A stretch of 36,540 nt of DNA from a virus: IMG/VR virus record IMGVR_UViG_3300030098_006124, positions 1 to 36,540 of that record; one strand, given 5' to 3'. Position numbers and translations under genes: made by a program. Shown one piece after another: positions 24,256 through 31,685 of the stretch. Below the pieces are notes generated by a model, which was not told where the DNA came from, ran no database searches, and saw only the letters and a list, made by a program, of their open reading frames with translations. Each line of letters opens with the position of its first letter. The stretch's first letter is position 1.

Positions 24256-24606
24256 ATGGCATCAAGATACGATAGAACTGGTACAAATAGCTTAAACGAT
24301 ATAGATTATAAAAGAGTCTATTTGGATAAATTTGATAATGGCAGAAGGCAATACATCCCAATAATCGAGACTCTGAATATATCTTACCCATCTTTTGATG
24401 AGATTTTACAGCTTGATTATACGGACCATGTTTGGTCGTTGGGTGATAGGTATTACAAACTCGCGGACTCTTATTATGGTGATTCAAGATATTGGTGGAT
24501 TATTGCGTGGTTTAACAAAAAGCCAACAGAATCTCACATCAAAGTCGGAGATATTATAAGAGTTCCCAGTTCTTTAGGGGACATATTGTCTGCCACGGGG
24601 TATTAA
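24256..24606 (+). CDS. 53: Baseplate wedge protein (gp53-like, LysM-type)
   Basis: The 116-residue protein carries the gp53 signature. YTDHVWSLGDRYYKLADSYY (about 55-74) and RYWWIIAWFNKKPTESHIKVGD (split, about 78-99) form a LysM-like fold that in T4 gp53 links wedges in the baseplate. PIIETLNISYPSFDEIL precedes it, as in the family. It is shorter than T4 gp53 (196). It sits 8 bases after the gp48/54-like gene and 3 bases before a large unknown, within the baseplate cluster. Confidence 0.88.
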   Translation: MASRYDRTGTNSLNDIDYKRVYLDKFDNGRRQYIPIIETLNISYPSFDEILQLDYTDHVWSLGDRYYKLADSYYGDSRYWWIIAWFNKKPTESHIKVGDIIRVPSSLGDILSATGY

Positions 24607-24609
24607 AGT

Positions 24610-27381
24610 ATGTCTGGCAAAATTGAATATTTCAAACCAAAATTAACTACTGACTTGGACTTGGAGCAGGCTTTCTTAAATCAAATACTTGTTCCAAAAA
24701 TAAGCAATAATAATCATGCACTTTCCTTTTTTTTCAAAAAACAACAAGAGGCTTTGGATGTAGAGACAAAAAGAAGTGAAATCGCGGCGGATAAAATTAT
24801 TCAATTGAACGCCAAATATGGTTGTGATTTTGAATCTTATATGAGAAATTCAAAACTGGAAAACAGAAAAGAACATATAAAATTTATGCAAACAATCAAG
24901 CCTCACCAATTAGCAGCGATGTCCCCATACGCCAGATTTTATGTTGTTGATTCAACCAACCTTAAAAAATCAACCTTTAAAAAAACTGCAATCCCAATAT
25001 CTTTTAGCAAGTCCTTTGATTTAGATTTCTTTCTAAAGAATCGTAAATCAACAGCCCGAGGTGAGGGGGCGGGGATTATCTCCATTAACGCAAACCGCAT
25101 TTATAATATTACTGGAGATTATGATCCAATTACTTTGAATGCTCAATTCTTTTTCTCATCTTATGAAGTGCTCATAAATAAGCCTGCAATTGAGCAAGGC
25201 ACTCTGTCTGGCTTGAGTTATGGCGGCAATAATTTTGGAGCTTTCACTGGATTTTTTAACAAGGTCCAAAACATTACTTACAAAGAATTAATTAAAAGAA
25301 GTACAGAGTTTAGGCTGGTATTAGAATATGGCTGGACTTATTCTGACGGCGTATCTGATGATATTTTAAGCAGAAAAGAGAAAGAAATTATTGATAAGTT
25401 TGAAAAAGTTTATTATAAAATAACTCCCATAACTCACAAAATAAACTTTAATCAAGATGGAAGTTTTACTTTAAATGTTGAGTATATCCCATCTCCATTA
25501 GCAGACTTAGAAAACAAACCGGGTCTTGGAGAGGCAATCGTTGATAAAATCTTGTCAGAAAAAGCAGTGATTAAAAAAACTAAACTGGGAAGAGACATAC
25601 TTGATATGCGAAAGCGAGTTATAAGGCTTAAACAAGCAATCAAGAGATATAAACAAACCCTTAAGACCGCAGACGCAGAGAAAGTTGAAAAAGCTTTTAG
25701 AGAGAAAGGAAAAATTAATCCTTTTAAAAAGGGCACACTCCAAAGACGACTCTTCGCCAGTTTTAAAAGATTAAAAAAACTTTCCCAAAACTTACAAAGT
25801 CTTTTGAAAGATAGTGGACCATTGTTTGCCAATTATATTATTGAAGATTTTAAAAATCTTAATCTTTTTAATTCTTACAGTTTAAAAACAGAAATAAAAA
25901 GAAGCAACGATGTAAAGAAGATTAATAACACCCTAAAGGTTAAAATAGGGCTTGCTCCCGGCAATCCCACACGAACTTATTTTGAAAGTGGCACGAGCAG
26001 TTCTGATGCAGAGGGCTCAATTGAAGATCAGGCATTGGATATTTTAATTAACGTTGAAACCTATGAGCAAGCAGATGACAAGGCGGCTCTAAGAGACGAG
26101 GCAGAAAACATTAGAAAGTCCTCTGAAAAAATAATAGAGGCAACTTTAAAAAATCACAAGAAAAATCAAAAAGAAACAAGCACTACTTTTATTTTCTTTA
26201 AAGACATCCTCCGAGGCATATATAATCTATCAGAAAGTTATGATAAAAACAACACTATTTTGTATTCAACAAATAATCCTCGTTATGAATTACCATACTA
26301 TATTTTAGGTAATGTGGCATACCCGCTACCTACGGGAGATAAATATTGGTGTAATATTGGTGATCTTGCATTGACTGAGGGCACTTTAAGACAAATACTT
26401 ATTGACTTTTTTAAGAATTTTCCAAATGCAAATTTTAAAAAATTTATTAACTTTTTTGTTCAAAAAGCTTTGCCAACAGCCGTTATAAATAAAAACAATA
26501 TCGCTGCTTTTCCATCTCTTTCTTATCCATACTATCACTTTGATATTAGAAAATTTGAAAAAGACTTTTTACAAAAAACACCAGCAGTTGATAAAAAATA
26601 TAATAAACTTTTTCAAGGAGACGAAAAGGTGTTTGATGATTTTTGCAAAGGGTATTTTGATTCCGCTGACATTAAATCATCCACTGGGTGTTTTTTCATA
26701 GGTCAAAGCAGCAACCTTTTATATGAAAATTCAGGAATATTTTTGGGCAAAAGAGTAGCTCGTTTTAGAGAGACTTTTTTTAAAAAAGATGGGGACCTCT
26801 TGGACACGGGCATAAGTAAATTAGTTATAGGTTCTTCTAATGGATTGTTAAAAAACTTATCTTTTAATTCCAACTCTGATGATACGTTGACAAACTTATC
26901 TCATGTTTTAAATGAGAAAAAACCCGGTGTCCCAGATGATATTATCTCAACTAATTTTCAATATACAATTAGTGCTGAATTGTTTGGTAATCGCGTGTAT
27001 GAGTTTAGTAACTTGATTTATGTGCCAAGCTATACTTTGGGCAAAGGAGTGGCTTCAATACCGGACAATCCAACCCCACAGCAACTACAAAGGTTAAGAG
27101 AACAAAACCGCTCAAACGATTTTGAAATTGGCGGTTTGTACACCATAAATAATGTTTCTGACAATCTGCAATTGGCTAATGGTGTTTATACAAAAACAAT
27201 AAATGCCTCAACTTTAATTCGTGATTCTCAATTGTTGCTGGCAAGATTAAAAGATCTACAGGATAACAAAGTATTGTTCCCATCTGATAAGTTTAATCAG
27301 GATTTATCAACTTATATTGCAAGCAATTATGATAAATTATCTACAAAAATTGCAAAAAAAGCTGACAAGGTAAAAAAATAA
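24610..27381 (+). CDS. Large virion protein of baseplate region, unrecognised
   Basis: The 923-residue protein has at least three parts. Residues about 90-320 are beta-rich, including LAAMSPYARFYVVD (about 98-111), an AQFFFSSYEVLI strand pair, and EFRLVLEYGWTYSDGVSDD. About 325-415 is a Lys/Arg/Leu helical stretch likely to form a coiled coil. About 500-923 is mixed alpha/beta with many Phe, Tyr and Asn. It has no signal peptide or enzyme motif. Position after gp53 and before another large gene implies a baseplate or hub component. The beta-rich domain may be a conserved virion module, but I cannot name the family. Confidence 0.8.
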   Translation: MSGKIEYFKPKLTTDLDLEQAFLNQILVPKISNNNHALSFFFKKQQEALDVETKRSEIAADKIIQLNAKYGCDFESYMRNSKLENRKEHIKFMQTIKPHQLAAMSPYARFYVVDSTNLKKSTFKKTAIPISFSKSFDLDFFLKNRKSTARGEGAGIISINANRIYNITGDYDPITLNAQFFFSSYEVLINKPAIEQGTLSGLSYGGNNFGAFTGFFNKVQNITYKELIKRSTEFRLVLEYGWTYSDGVSDDILSRKEKEIIDKFEKVYYKITPITHKINFNQDGSFTLNVEYIPSPLADLENKPGLGEAIVDKILSEKAVIKKTKLGRDILDMRKRVIRLKQAIKRYKQTLKTADAEKVEKAFREKGKINPFKKGTLQRRLFASFKRLKKLSQNLQSLLKDSGPLFANYIIEDFKNLNLFNSYSLKTEIKRSNDVKKINNTLKVKIGLAPGNPTRTYFESGTSSSDAEGSIEDQALDILINVETYEQADDKAALRDEAENIRKSSEKIIEATLKNHKKNQKETSTTFIFFKDILRGIYNLSESYDKNNTILYSTNNPRYELPYYILGNVAYPLPTGDKYWCNIGDLALTEGTLRQILIDFFKNFPNANFKKFINFFVQKALPTAVINKNNIAAFPSLSYPYYHFDIRKFEKDFLQKTPAVDKKYNKLFQGDEKVFDDFCKGYFDSADIKSSTGCFFIGQSSNLLYENSGIFLGKRVARFRETFFKKDGDLLDTGISKLVIGSSNGLLKNLSFNSNSDDTLTNLSHVLNEKKPGVPDDIISTNFQYTISAELFGNRVYEFSNLIYVPSYTLGKGVASIPDNPTPQQLQRLREQNRSNDFEIGGLYTINNVSDNLQLANGVYTKTINASTLIRDSQLLLARLKDLQDNKVLFPSDKFNQDLSTYIASNYDKLSTKIAKKADKVKK

Positions 27382-27388
27382 GAGGGTG
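27381..27388 (+). promoter_or_regulatory. Ribosome binding site that decides a TTG start
   Basis: AGAGGGTG lies 5 to 8 bases before TTG 27394 and immediately after the upstream TAA. No in-frame ATG or GTG occurs near the front of the following gene, so this strong site supports initiation at TTG. Confidence 0.7.
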
Positions 27389-27393
27389 ATAAG

Positions 27394-28839
27394 TTGAAGA
27401 TTAATATTCAAGAATTATTTAAAGTTAAGAAAGAAATACAAGATAAAGAAAGCACTCTTGTTACCTTTGATGATGTTTCAAATCAAAGCAATACAGCGGA
27501 AATTTATAAAGCAAGGAAATCTTACAAAGAGCAAATAAATGACAACAATTTGCCGATTGGTGAGAAAAATTCTGCTGGGCAAAATTTAAACAATCAACTG
27601 GACACTTGGTACAAAGAAAAAAATTATTTAAAATACGATTATCAGCATAGACTCATTGCACCCTTTTTCGGACCTGAAAAATTAAAACAGCTTCAAGGCG
27701 ATTTTCAGCTATTGGATTTTGCTGCTGATGCCGCAGAAAATTTTTTCGACCAATTTAACAATCAGCGACCGGGACATCCAAAAAGCTCCTTAAATAATTT
27801 AAGAATAGTAAAAGCTTATCAGCCAATAAAGTCGTATTCTGCGCACGTTGAAGAAGTCTATATTGAATTTTTTAATGACGTACTTAATGAAATAAAAAAC
27901 ACCAATAAGGTGAAAAATTTTGACGACTTTTTAAATTTGTTCTACTCTTGGTTCATTGGAAAAAACGTTGCAATTAGTAAAGCTGGCTACTACGAAGCCG
28001 CGAATTATAGCATTTACAATACAGGTTTGGCATTTGATTTTTTTAAAGTAGAAAGTGAGATAGATAAGCAGACAATTTTAAATGATGTTAGATTTCCTGT
28101 TTTAAATTATGTGGCAAAGGTTAATGGATTAAGAATAGACCCAAATAATCCAAATACTCTGATAGCAGACATACAATCAGAAAAATTATTGGAACTATAT
28201 GTAAAAAATTATTTTAAAGAAAAAGACTTATCAGAGTTGCCAACAATGATTTTAGATGAATATTTTGTAAAGCAAAACTTTTTTCTGAGTTCTGATAAGG
28301 TAATAACTGAATTGTTTGTTTTTCTGTCGTCAGCTTACAAAAGGTTTACAAACAAATATCCAACTTATATTGACTATGCTGCATCAGCTAATATTAGTCA
28401 ACTCTATAAAAAGAAATTTCAAACGTCAAAGATTAAAAGACAAGAACCTCAGTTGTTGTTAAACAAAGATAGAATAAAATATTATATTAAAATAAGGGCA
28501 AAAGAAAACAATTTTAATTTAAAAAGCACGGCTTTGGATACCATAGCTAAAAATGTGTTGTCCCTAATAGATGTATCAAACTCTATAATTTTTAAAAATA
28601 AAGCTTCCTTTGCAGAGCGATTAGCAATTTCTGGACAAGCAATAAATTATTTAGAGTTGTTTCTGAGAAATCAAGGATCTAAGAACAACACAGACAAGAG
28701 AGAATTAGTATTTTTTTGGAACAGGGGAGTTAGAAAACTCTTGACAGGGACCGAAGAATCTGCTACATTAGTACAAGAAGACGAGGAAGGATTGTTATTT
28801 TCTGTTAATCCAACCGATCAAACCACAGACTTTTCTTAA
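27394..28839 (+). CDS. Large hypothetical baseplate-region protein with TTG start
   Basis: The 481-residue protein begins at TTG 27394, supported by AGAGGGTG just upstream; no near alternative start fits. It is rich in Lys, Asn, Phe, Tyr and Leu and is predicted to be mostly helical. Recognisable segments include WYKEKNYLKYDYQHRLIAPF (about 70-89), but no known motif. The C-terminus is acidic. It follows the 923-residue virion protein and is the last structural gene before replication. The polymerase promoter lies inside its 3' end. Function unknown; a structural role is inferred from position. Confidence 0.78.
   Translation: MKINIQELFKVKKEIQDKESTLVTFDDVSNQSNTAEIYKARKSYKEQINDNNLPIGEKNSAGQNLNNQLDTWYKEKNYLKYDYQHRLIAPFFGPEKLKQLQGDFQLLDFAADAAENFFDQFNNQRPGHPKSSLNNLRIVKAYQPIKSYSAHVEEVYIEFFNDVLNEIKNTNKVKNFDDFLNLFYSWFIGKNVAISKAGYYEAANYSIYNTGLAFDFFKVESEIDKQTILNDVRFPVLNYVAKVNGLRIDPNNPNTLIADIQSEKLLELYVKNYFKEKDLSELPTMILDEYFVKQNFFLSSDKVITELFVFLSSAYKRFTNKYPTYIDYAASANISQLYKKKFQTSKIKRQEPQLLLNKDRIKYYIKIRAKENNFNLKSTALDTIAKNVLSLIDVSNSIIFKNKASFAERLAISGQAINYLELFLRNQGSKNNTDKRELVFFWNRGVRKLLTGTEESATLVQEDEEGLLFSVNPTDQTTDFS
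28741..28769 (+). promoter_or_regulatory. Sigma70-type promoter for DNA polymerase
   Basis: TTGACA (28741-28746), a 17-base spacer ending in TGC, then TACATT (28764-28769). The -35 is perfect, the -10 matches at 4 of 6 bases, and TGn gives an extended -10. It lies within the previous coding region, about 77 bases before ATG 28847. Confidence 0.65.
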
Positions 28840-28846
28840 GGACTAA

Positions 28847-30034
28847 ATGTTTTTCTCAAAAATTGATACAAAAAATAATTGCAAAAGCATCTTTGCAGAC
28901 GATAAAGTATTCTCTGATTACGAGGATACAATGAAATATACTTGGACATATCAAGATGACTTACCACCAGATGTGAAGTTTGTTAAGTTGTTTTGTGGTG
29001 GTGAAGATTATGTTAAGCTGCTTCCAAAGCACGATGCAGAAGAATACAAGATGCTGGAAAACAAAATCAAGAACACACTTAAATCATATAGCGTGTGCGG
29101 GTATGACCCTCGCAAGTTTTGTTTGGACGAATTGATTGAAAAAACTTTTATTGAAGATTTCTTTAACTTAAAAAATAAAGCTATGGAACTTGCGGTAAAG
29201 AATTATCAAGAACCAAAAAACTATGCTCAGTTGGAAAAAATTGAGCGTATGGTTCATTCAATCTCAAAGCGTTCGTTAAACTTGGATCTTACAAATGTGT
29301 ATACAGCAGCAAATGATAACCGTATCAGGAAGATTATTAAGAGATATTCATCCAGCCCTGCCTTTATCCAGTACAACACCTTCGGGACTGTGACGGGGCG
29401 GTTATCTACTACCCCCTCTTCGTTTCCCCTGCTTACCCTAAACAAAGAATATCGCACAATGATCAAACCAAACAATGGCGTTTTCATTGAGTTTGATTAC
29501 AATGCTTTTGAATTGCGTGTTTTAACGGCTCTGCTTGGTCGTGAGCAGCCGAAAGGCGACATCCACGACTGGAACATCAAGAATATATTTAAGGACGGCA
29601 CAGAGCGATCTGAGGCGAAAAAGAGAATATTTGCGTGGCTTTACAATCCAAATTCTGATGACGCTCTTTTATCTCGCGAGTATGATAGGGATGGTTTGCT
29701 GAAAAAATATTTTTCTGATGGTAAAATTACAACTGATTTTGATAGAGAAATTGAGGCAGATGATTATCACGCACTTAATTATCTAATCCAAAGCACTGCG
29801 TCTGATTTGTTTTTGGAGCAGGCTTATAAAGTATTTAAGATTTTGCAAGACAATAATAGTAAATCTTATGTTTCTATGCTTATCCACGACAGTATGATCT
29901 TAGATTTTGATAGGAAAGATTATAAATTGCTTAATCAGATCAGGGATACATTTAAGCAGACAAGATATGGTGAAATGAAACTAAATATTCAGGTTGGAAG
30001 AACATTGGGAGATCTAAGCACAGAATGGATGTAA
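28847..30034 (+). CDS. Family A DNA polymerase, polymerase domain only
   Basis: This 395-residue protein should copy phage DNA. TFGTVTGRLST (about 178-188) precedes motif A FIEFDYNAFELRVL (catalytic Asp217). Motif B is RSEAKKRIFAWLYN, with Arg254, Lys258, Phe262 and Tyr266 at the exact Pol I spacing. NYLIQSTASDLF (311-322) follows, and motif C is MLIHDSMILD (His347, Asp348, Ser349). The residue after the catalytic Asp is Ser, where Pol I has Glu. No 3'-5' exonuclease motifs appear in the first 170 residues, and the protein is much shorter than Klenow (about 600). True T4 relatives use a family B polymerase, so this is a mosaic replisome. It overlaps the next gene by 10 bases. Confidence 0.93.
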   Translation: MFFSKIDTKNNCKSIFADDKVFSDYEDTMKYTWTYQDDLPPDVKFVKLFCGGEDYVKLLPKHDAEEYKMLENKIKNTLKSYSVCGYDPRKFCLDELIEKTFIEDFFNLKNKAMELAVKNYQEPKNYAQLEKIERMVHSISKRSLNLDLTNVYTAANDNRIRKIIKRYSSSPAFIQYNTFGTVTGRLSTTPSSFPLLTLNKEYRTMIKPNNGVFIEFDYNAFELRVLTALLGREQPKGDIHDWNIKNIFKDGTERSEAKKRIFAWLYNPNSDDALLSREYDRDGLLKKYFSDGKITTDFDREIEADDYHALNYLIQSTASDLFLEQAYKVFKILQDNNSKSYVSMLIHDSMILDFDRKDYKLLNQIRDTFKQTRYGEMKLNIQVGRTLGDLSTEWM

Positions 30035-30870
30035 TTGGTATTGGAAACGCTGGGCGTGAAATATGTAAGTTGTTTGAGGAAAAGGGTTATAAAGCATACT
30101 CTATTGATACACACACTGACGCTTATGTAAAGTTCCCTAAAGTAAAGACGATTGAAGAAGCAGAAAAGGTTGAAATTGATCTTGATAAACTTAAAAACAA
30201 TGTTAAATCGGATCAGATCCTCTGTGTTATGGCAGGATCTGGACTTATAACAGGCGCTTGTCTTAGAATATTGGAGAACTTCAAGGATAAACAGATTGAT
30301 TTTCTTTATATTCAGCCTGACACTTCGTTTATGAATAACAATGGCAAGACAAGAGAGCGAGTTGTAAGGAATATCTTACAAGAATTTGCACGGTCAGGGT
30401 TGTTCAACAAAATGTGGCTGATCTCCAATAAAAGTATCTCTAACTTGGCGTCTGATATATCTATTGGCAACTATTTTCAGAAGGTAAACGAGAAAATTGT
30501 TGACATGTGGTGTCTAATGGAGTATTATGGTCAGGCATCTGCGTTGATGGGGAACTTAGAAGAGCCAGAGGAGCAGAATAGGATCGCAACTTTTGGGCTG
30601 TATAGTCTTAATGATGAGGCAGAACAAAAGTTTTATGAACTGGAAGGAGTAAGAGAGAAACACTTTTACTTTACTTTTAGCGAAGAAACATTAGCAGAGA
30701 CAGGCAATGTTTTGGATTTAGTATCTCGCAAGTTAAAGAAGGCGGAAGAAAATGAATTTCAGCAAGTATCTTACGGCTTTTTCCCATCGGGATATTCTGT
30801 TGACAAAGTGTACATAATGTACTATACTAATCATATACAAAGCGAGGCAGGGAAATCACCTGCCTTATAA
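30025..30870 (+). CDS. Diverged FtsZ/tubulin-like protein
   Basis: The 281-residue protein follows the order of FtsZ/tubulin GTPase landmarks in altered form. An N-terminal strand-loop reads DVIGIGNAGREI (2-13) with a following SIDTHTDA (26-33). LCVMAGSGLITGACLRILE (66-84) stands where the GGGTGTG loop lies. A Rossmann-type IDFLYIQPDT (91-100) and MWLISNKSISNLA (130-142) parallel the P-ND loop, then a helix leads into a second domain. The GTP signature is degenerate and no clear T7 loop is seen, so it may not hydrolyse GTP. It is coupled to the polymerase and followed by gp32. Phage tubulins that centre DNA are known in other large phages; this role is inference. Confidence 0.6.
   Translation: MDVIGIGNAGREICKLFEEKGYKAYSIDTHTDAYVKFPKVKTIEEAEKVEIDLDKLKNNVKSDQILCVMAGSGLITGACLRILENFKDKQIDFLYIQPDTSFMNNNGKTRERVVRNILQEFARSGLFNKMWLISNKSISNLASDISIGNYFQKVNEKIVDMWCLMEYYGQASALMGNLEEPEEQNRIATFGLYSLNDEAEQKFYELEGVREKHFYFTFSEETLAETGNVLDLVSRKLKKAEENEFQQVSYGFFPSGYSVDKVYIMYYTNHIQSEAGKSPAL
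30800..30828 (+). promoter_or_regulatory. Sigma70-type promoter for gp32
   Basis: TTGACA (30800-30805), a 17-base spacer, TATACT (30823-30828). The -35 is perfect and the -10 matches 5 of 6 bases. The predicted start near 30835 gives a leader of about 50 bases before ATG 30886 that contains a stem-loop. The promoter lies inside the end of the tubulin-like gene. Confidence 0.75.
30846..30864 (+). promoter_or_regulatory. Stem-loop in gp32 leader
   Basis: GGCAGG (30846-30851) pairs with CCTGCC (30859-30864) around a 7-base loop, ending 8 bases before the AAGGAG ribosome site of gp32. It has no T-run, so it is not a terminator. T4 gp32 represses its own translation through a leader structure, so an autoregulatory or RNA-stability role is reasonable inference. 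Confidence 0.5.
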
Positions 30871-30885
30871 CAAGGAGTAAATAAC

Positions 30886-31626
30886 ATGGCTATTGATTTG
30901 AAAAAAATGCGAGCAAAGCTCGCTTCTACTGAGAACAAGGGTGGAGGTTCTAACAAGAATCTATTTTGGAAGCCACAAGATGGCGAGTCCGTAATTCGTA
31001 TTGTTCCAGATCCAGATGGAGATCCCTTCAAGGAGTACTGGTTTCACTACAATGTAGCAAACAACCCCGGTTTTCTTTCACCAAAGAAGAATTTTGGAGA
31101 GGACGATGTGCTTGACGCATATGTTCGCAAGTTGTTCAATGATGGCACAGAGGAAAGCCGCGAGGAAGCAAAGAAGCTTATGGCAAAGCAGCGCTTCTTT
31201 TCCCCTGTAATTGTTCGTGGTGAAGAGGAAAAGGGTGTTCGTCTTTGGGGTTATTCCAAGACTGTATACCAAAAGCTTCTTCAGTTGGTTCTAAACCCAG
31301 AGTATGGCGATATTACTGACCTACAGGAAGGCACAGACCTTACTATTAATTATGGTAAGAAGGCTGGTCAGATGTTCCCAAGCACTGACATTTTCCCAGC
31401 CCGTCGCACTTCCCCATTGCATAAGGATAAGGGACTGGCAAAAGAGTTGGCTGAGACTGAGATTCAGTATGATAATGTCTTTTCTAAGAAGACAACTGAT
31501 GAGGTTCAGCAGATGTTGGAGCAGCACTTGTCAGGCGATACTGATGATAGTGCTGGTACAGTTCAGTATGCTAAGACCACTGACGATGCAGCAGACCAAG
31601 CATTTAAGTCCTTGCTTTCTGCTTAA
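30886..31626 (+). CDS. 32: Single-stranded DNA-binding protein (gp32-like)
   Basis: gp32 coats single-stranded DNA in replication and recombination and recruits UvsX and the helicase machinery. The 246-residue protein starts with the basic LKKMRAKLAST segment (cooperativity region). The family core follows: NLFWKPQDGESVIRIVPDPD (about 25-44), PFKEYWFHYNV, then FFSPVIVRGEEEKGVRLWGYSKTVYQKLLQL (split, about 105-135). It ends in an acidic tail containing SGDTDDSAG. It contains no cysteine, so the structural zinc site of T4 gp32 is absent. It is shorter than T4 gp32 (301). AAGGAG precedes the ATG, and a perfect terminator follows. Confidence 0.92.
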   Translation: MAIDLKKMRAKLASTENKGGGSNKNLFWKPQDGESVIRIVPDPDGDPFKEYWFHYNVANNPGFLSPKKNFGEDDVLDAYVRKLFNDGTEESREEAKKLMAKQRFFSPVIVRGEEEKGVRLWGYSKTVYQKLLQLVLNPEYGDITDLQEGTDLTINYGKKAGQMFPSTDIFPARRTSPLHKDKGLAKELAETEIQYDNVFSKKTTDEVQQMLEQHLSGDTDDSAGTVQYAKTTDDAADQAFKSLLSA

Positions 31627-31640
31627 ATAAGTGTTATAAT
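31612..31640 (+). promoter_or_regulatory. Sigma70-type extended -10 promoter for uvsX
   Basis: TTGCTT (31612-31617), a 17-base spacer ending in TGT, then a perfect TATAAT (31635-31640). The -35 matches 3 of 6 bases, but the TGnTATAAT extended -10 is complete. Predicted start is near 31647, inside the gp32 terminator stem. Confidence 0.75.
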
Positions 31641-31641
31641 G

Positions 31642-31674
31642 GGCGAGGGGGAAAAATCCCCCTCGCCTTCTTTT
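31642..31674 (+). terminator. Rho-independent terminator after gp32
   Basis: A perfect 10-base-pair stem (GGCGAGGGGG with CCCCCTCGCC) with an AAAAAT loop is followed by TTCTTTT. It ends gp32 transcripts. A start at about 31647 for uvsX would leave a GGGGG/CCCCC hairpin at the 5' end of the new RNA. Confidence 0.93.
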
Positions 31675-31685
31675 ATGGAGACAAA

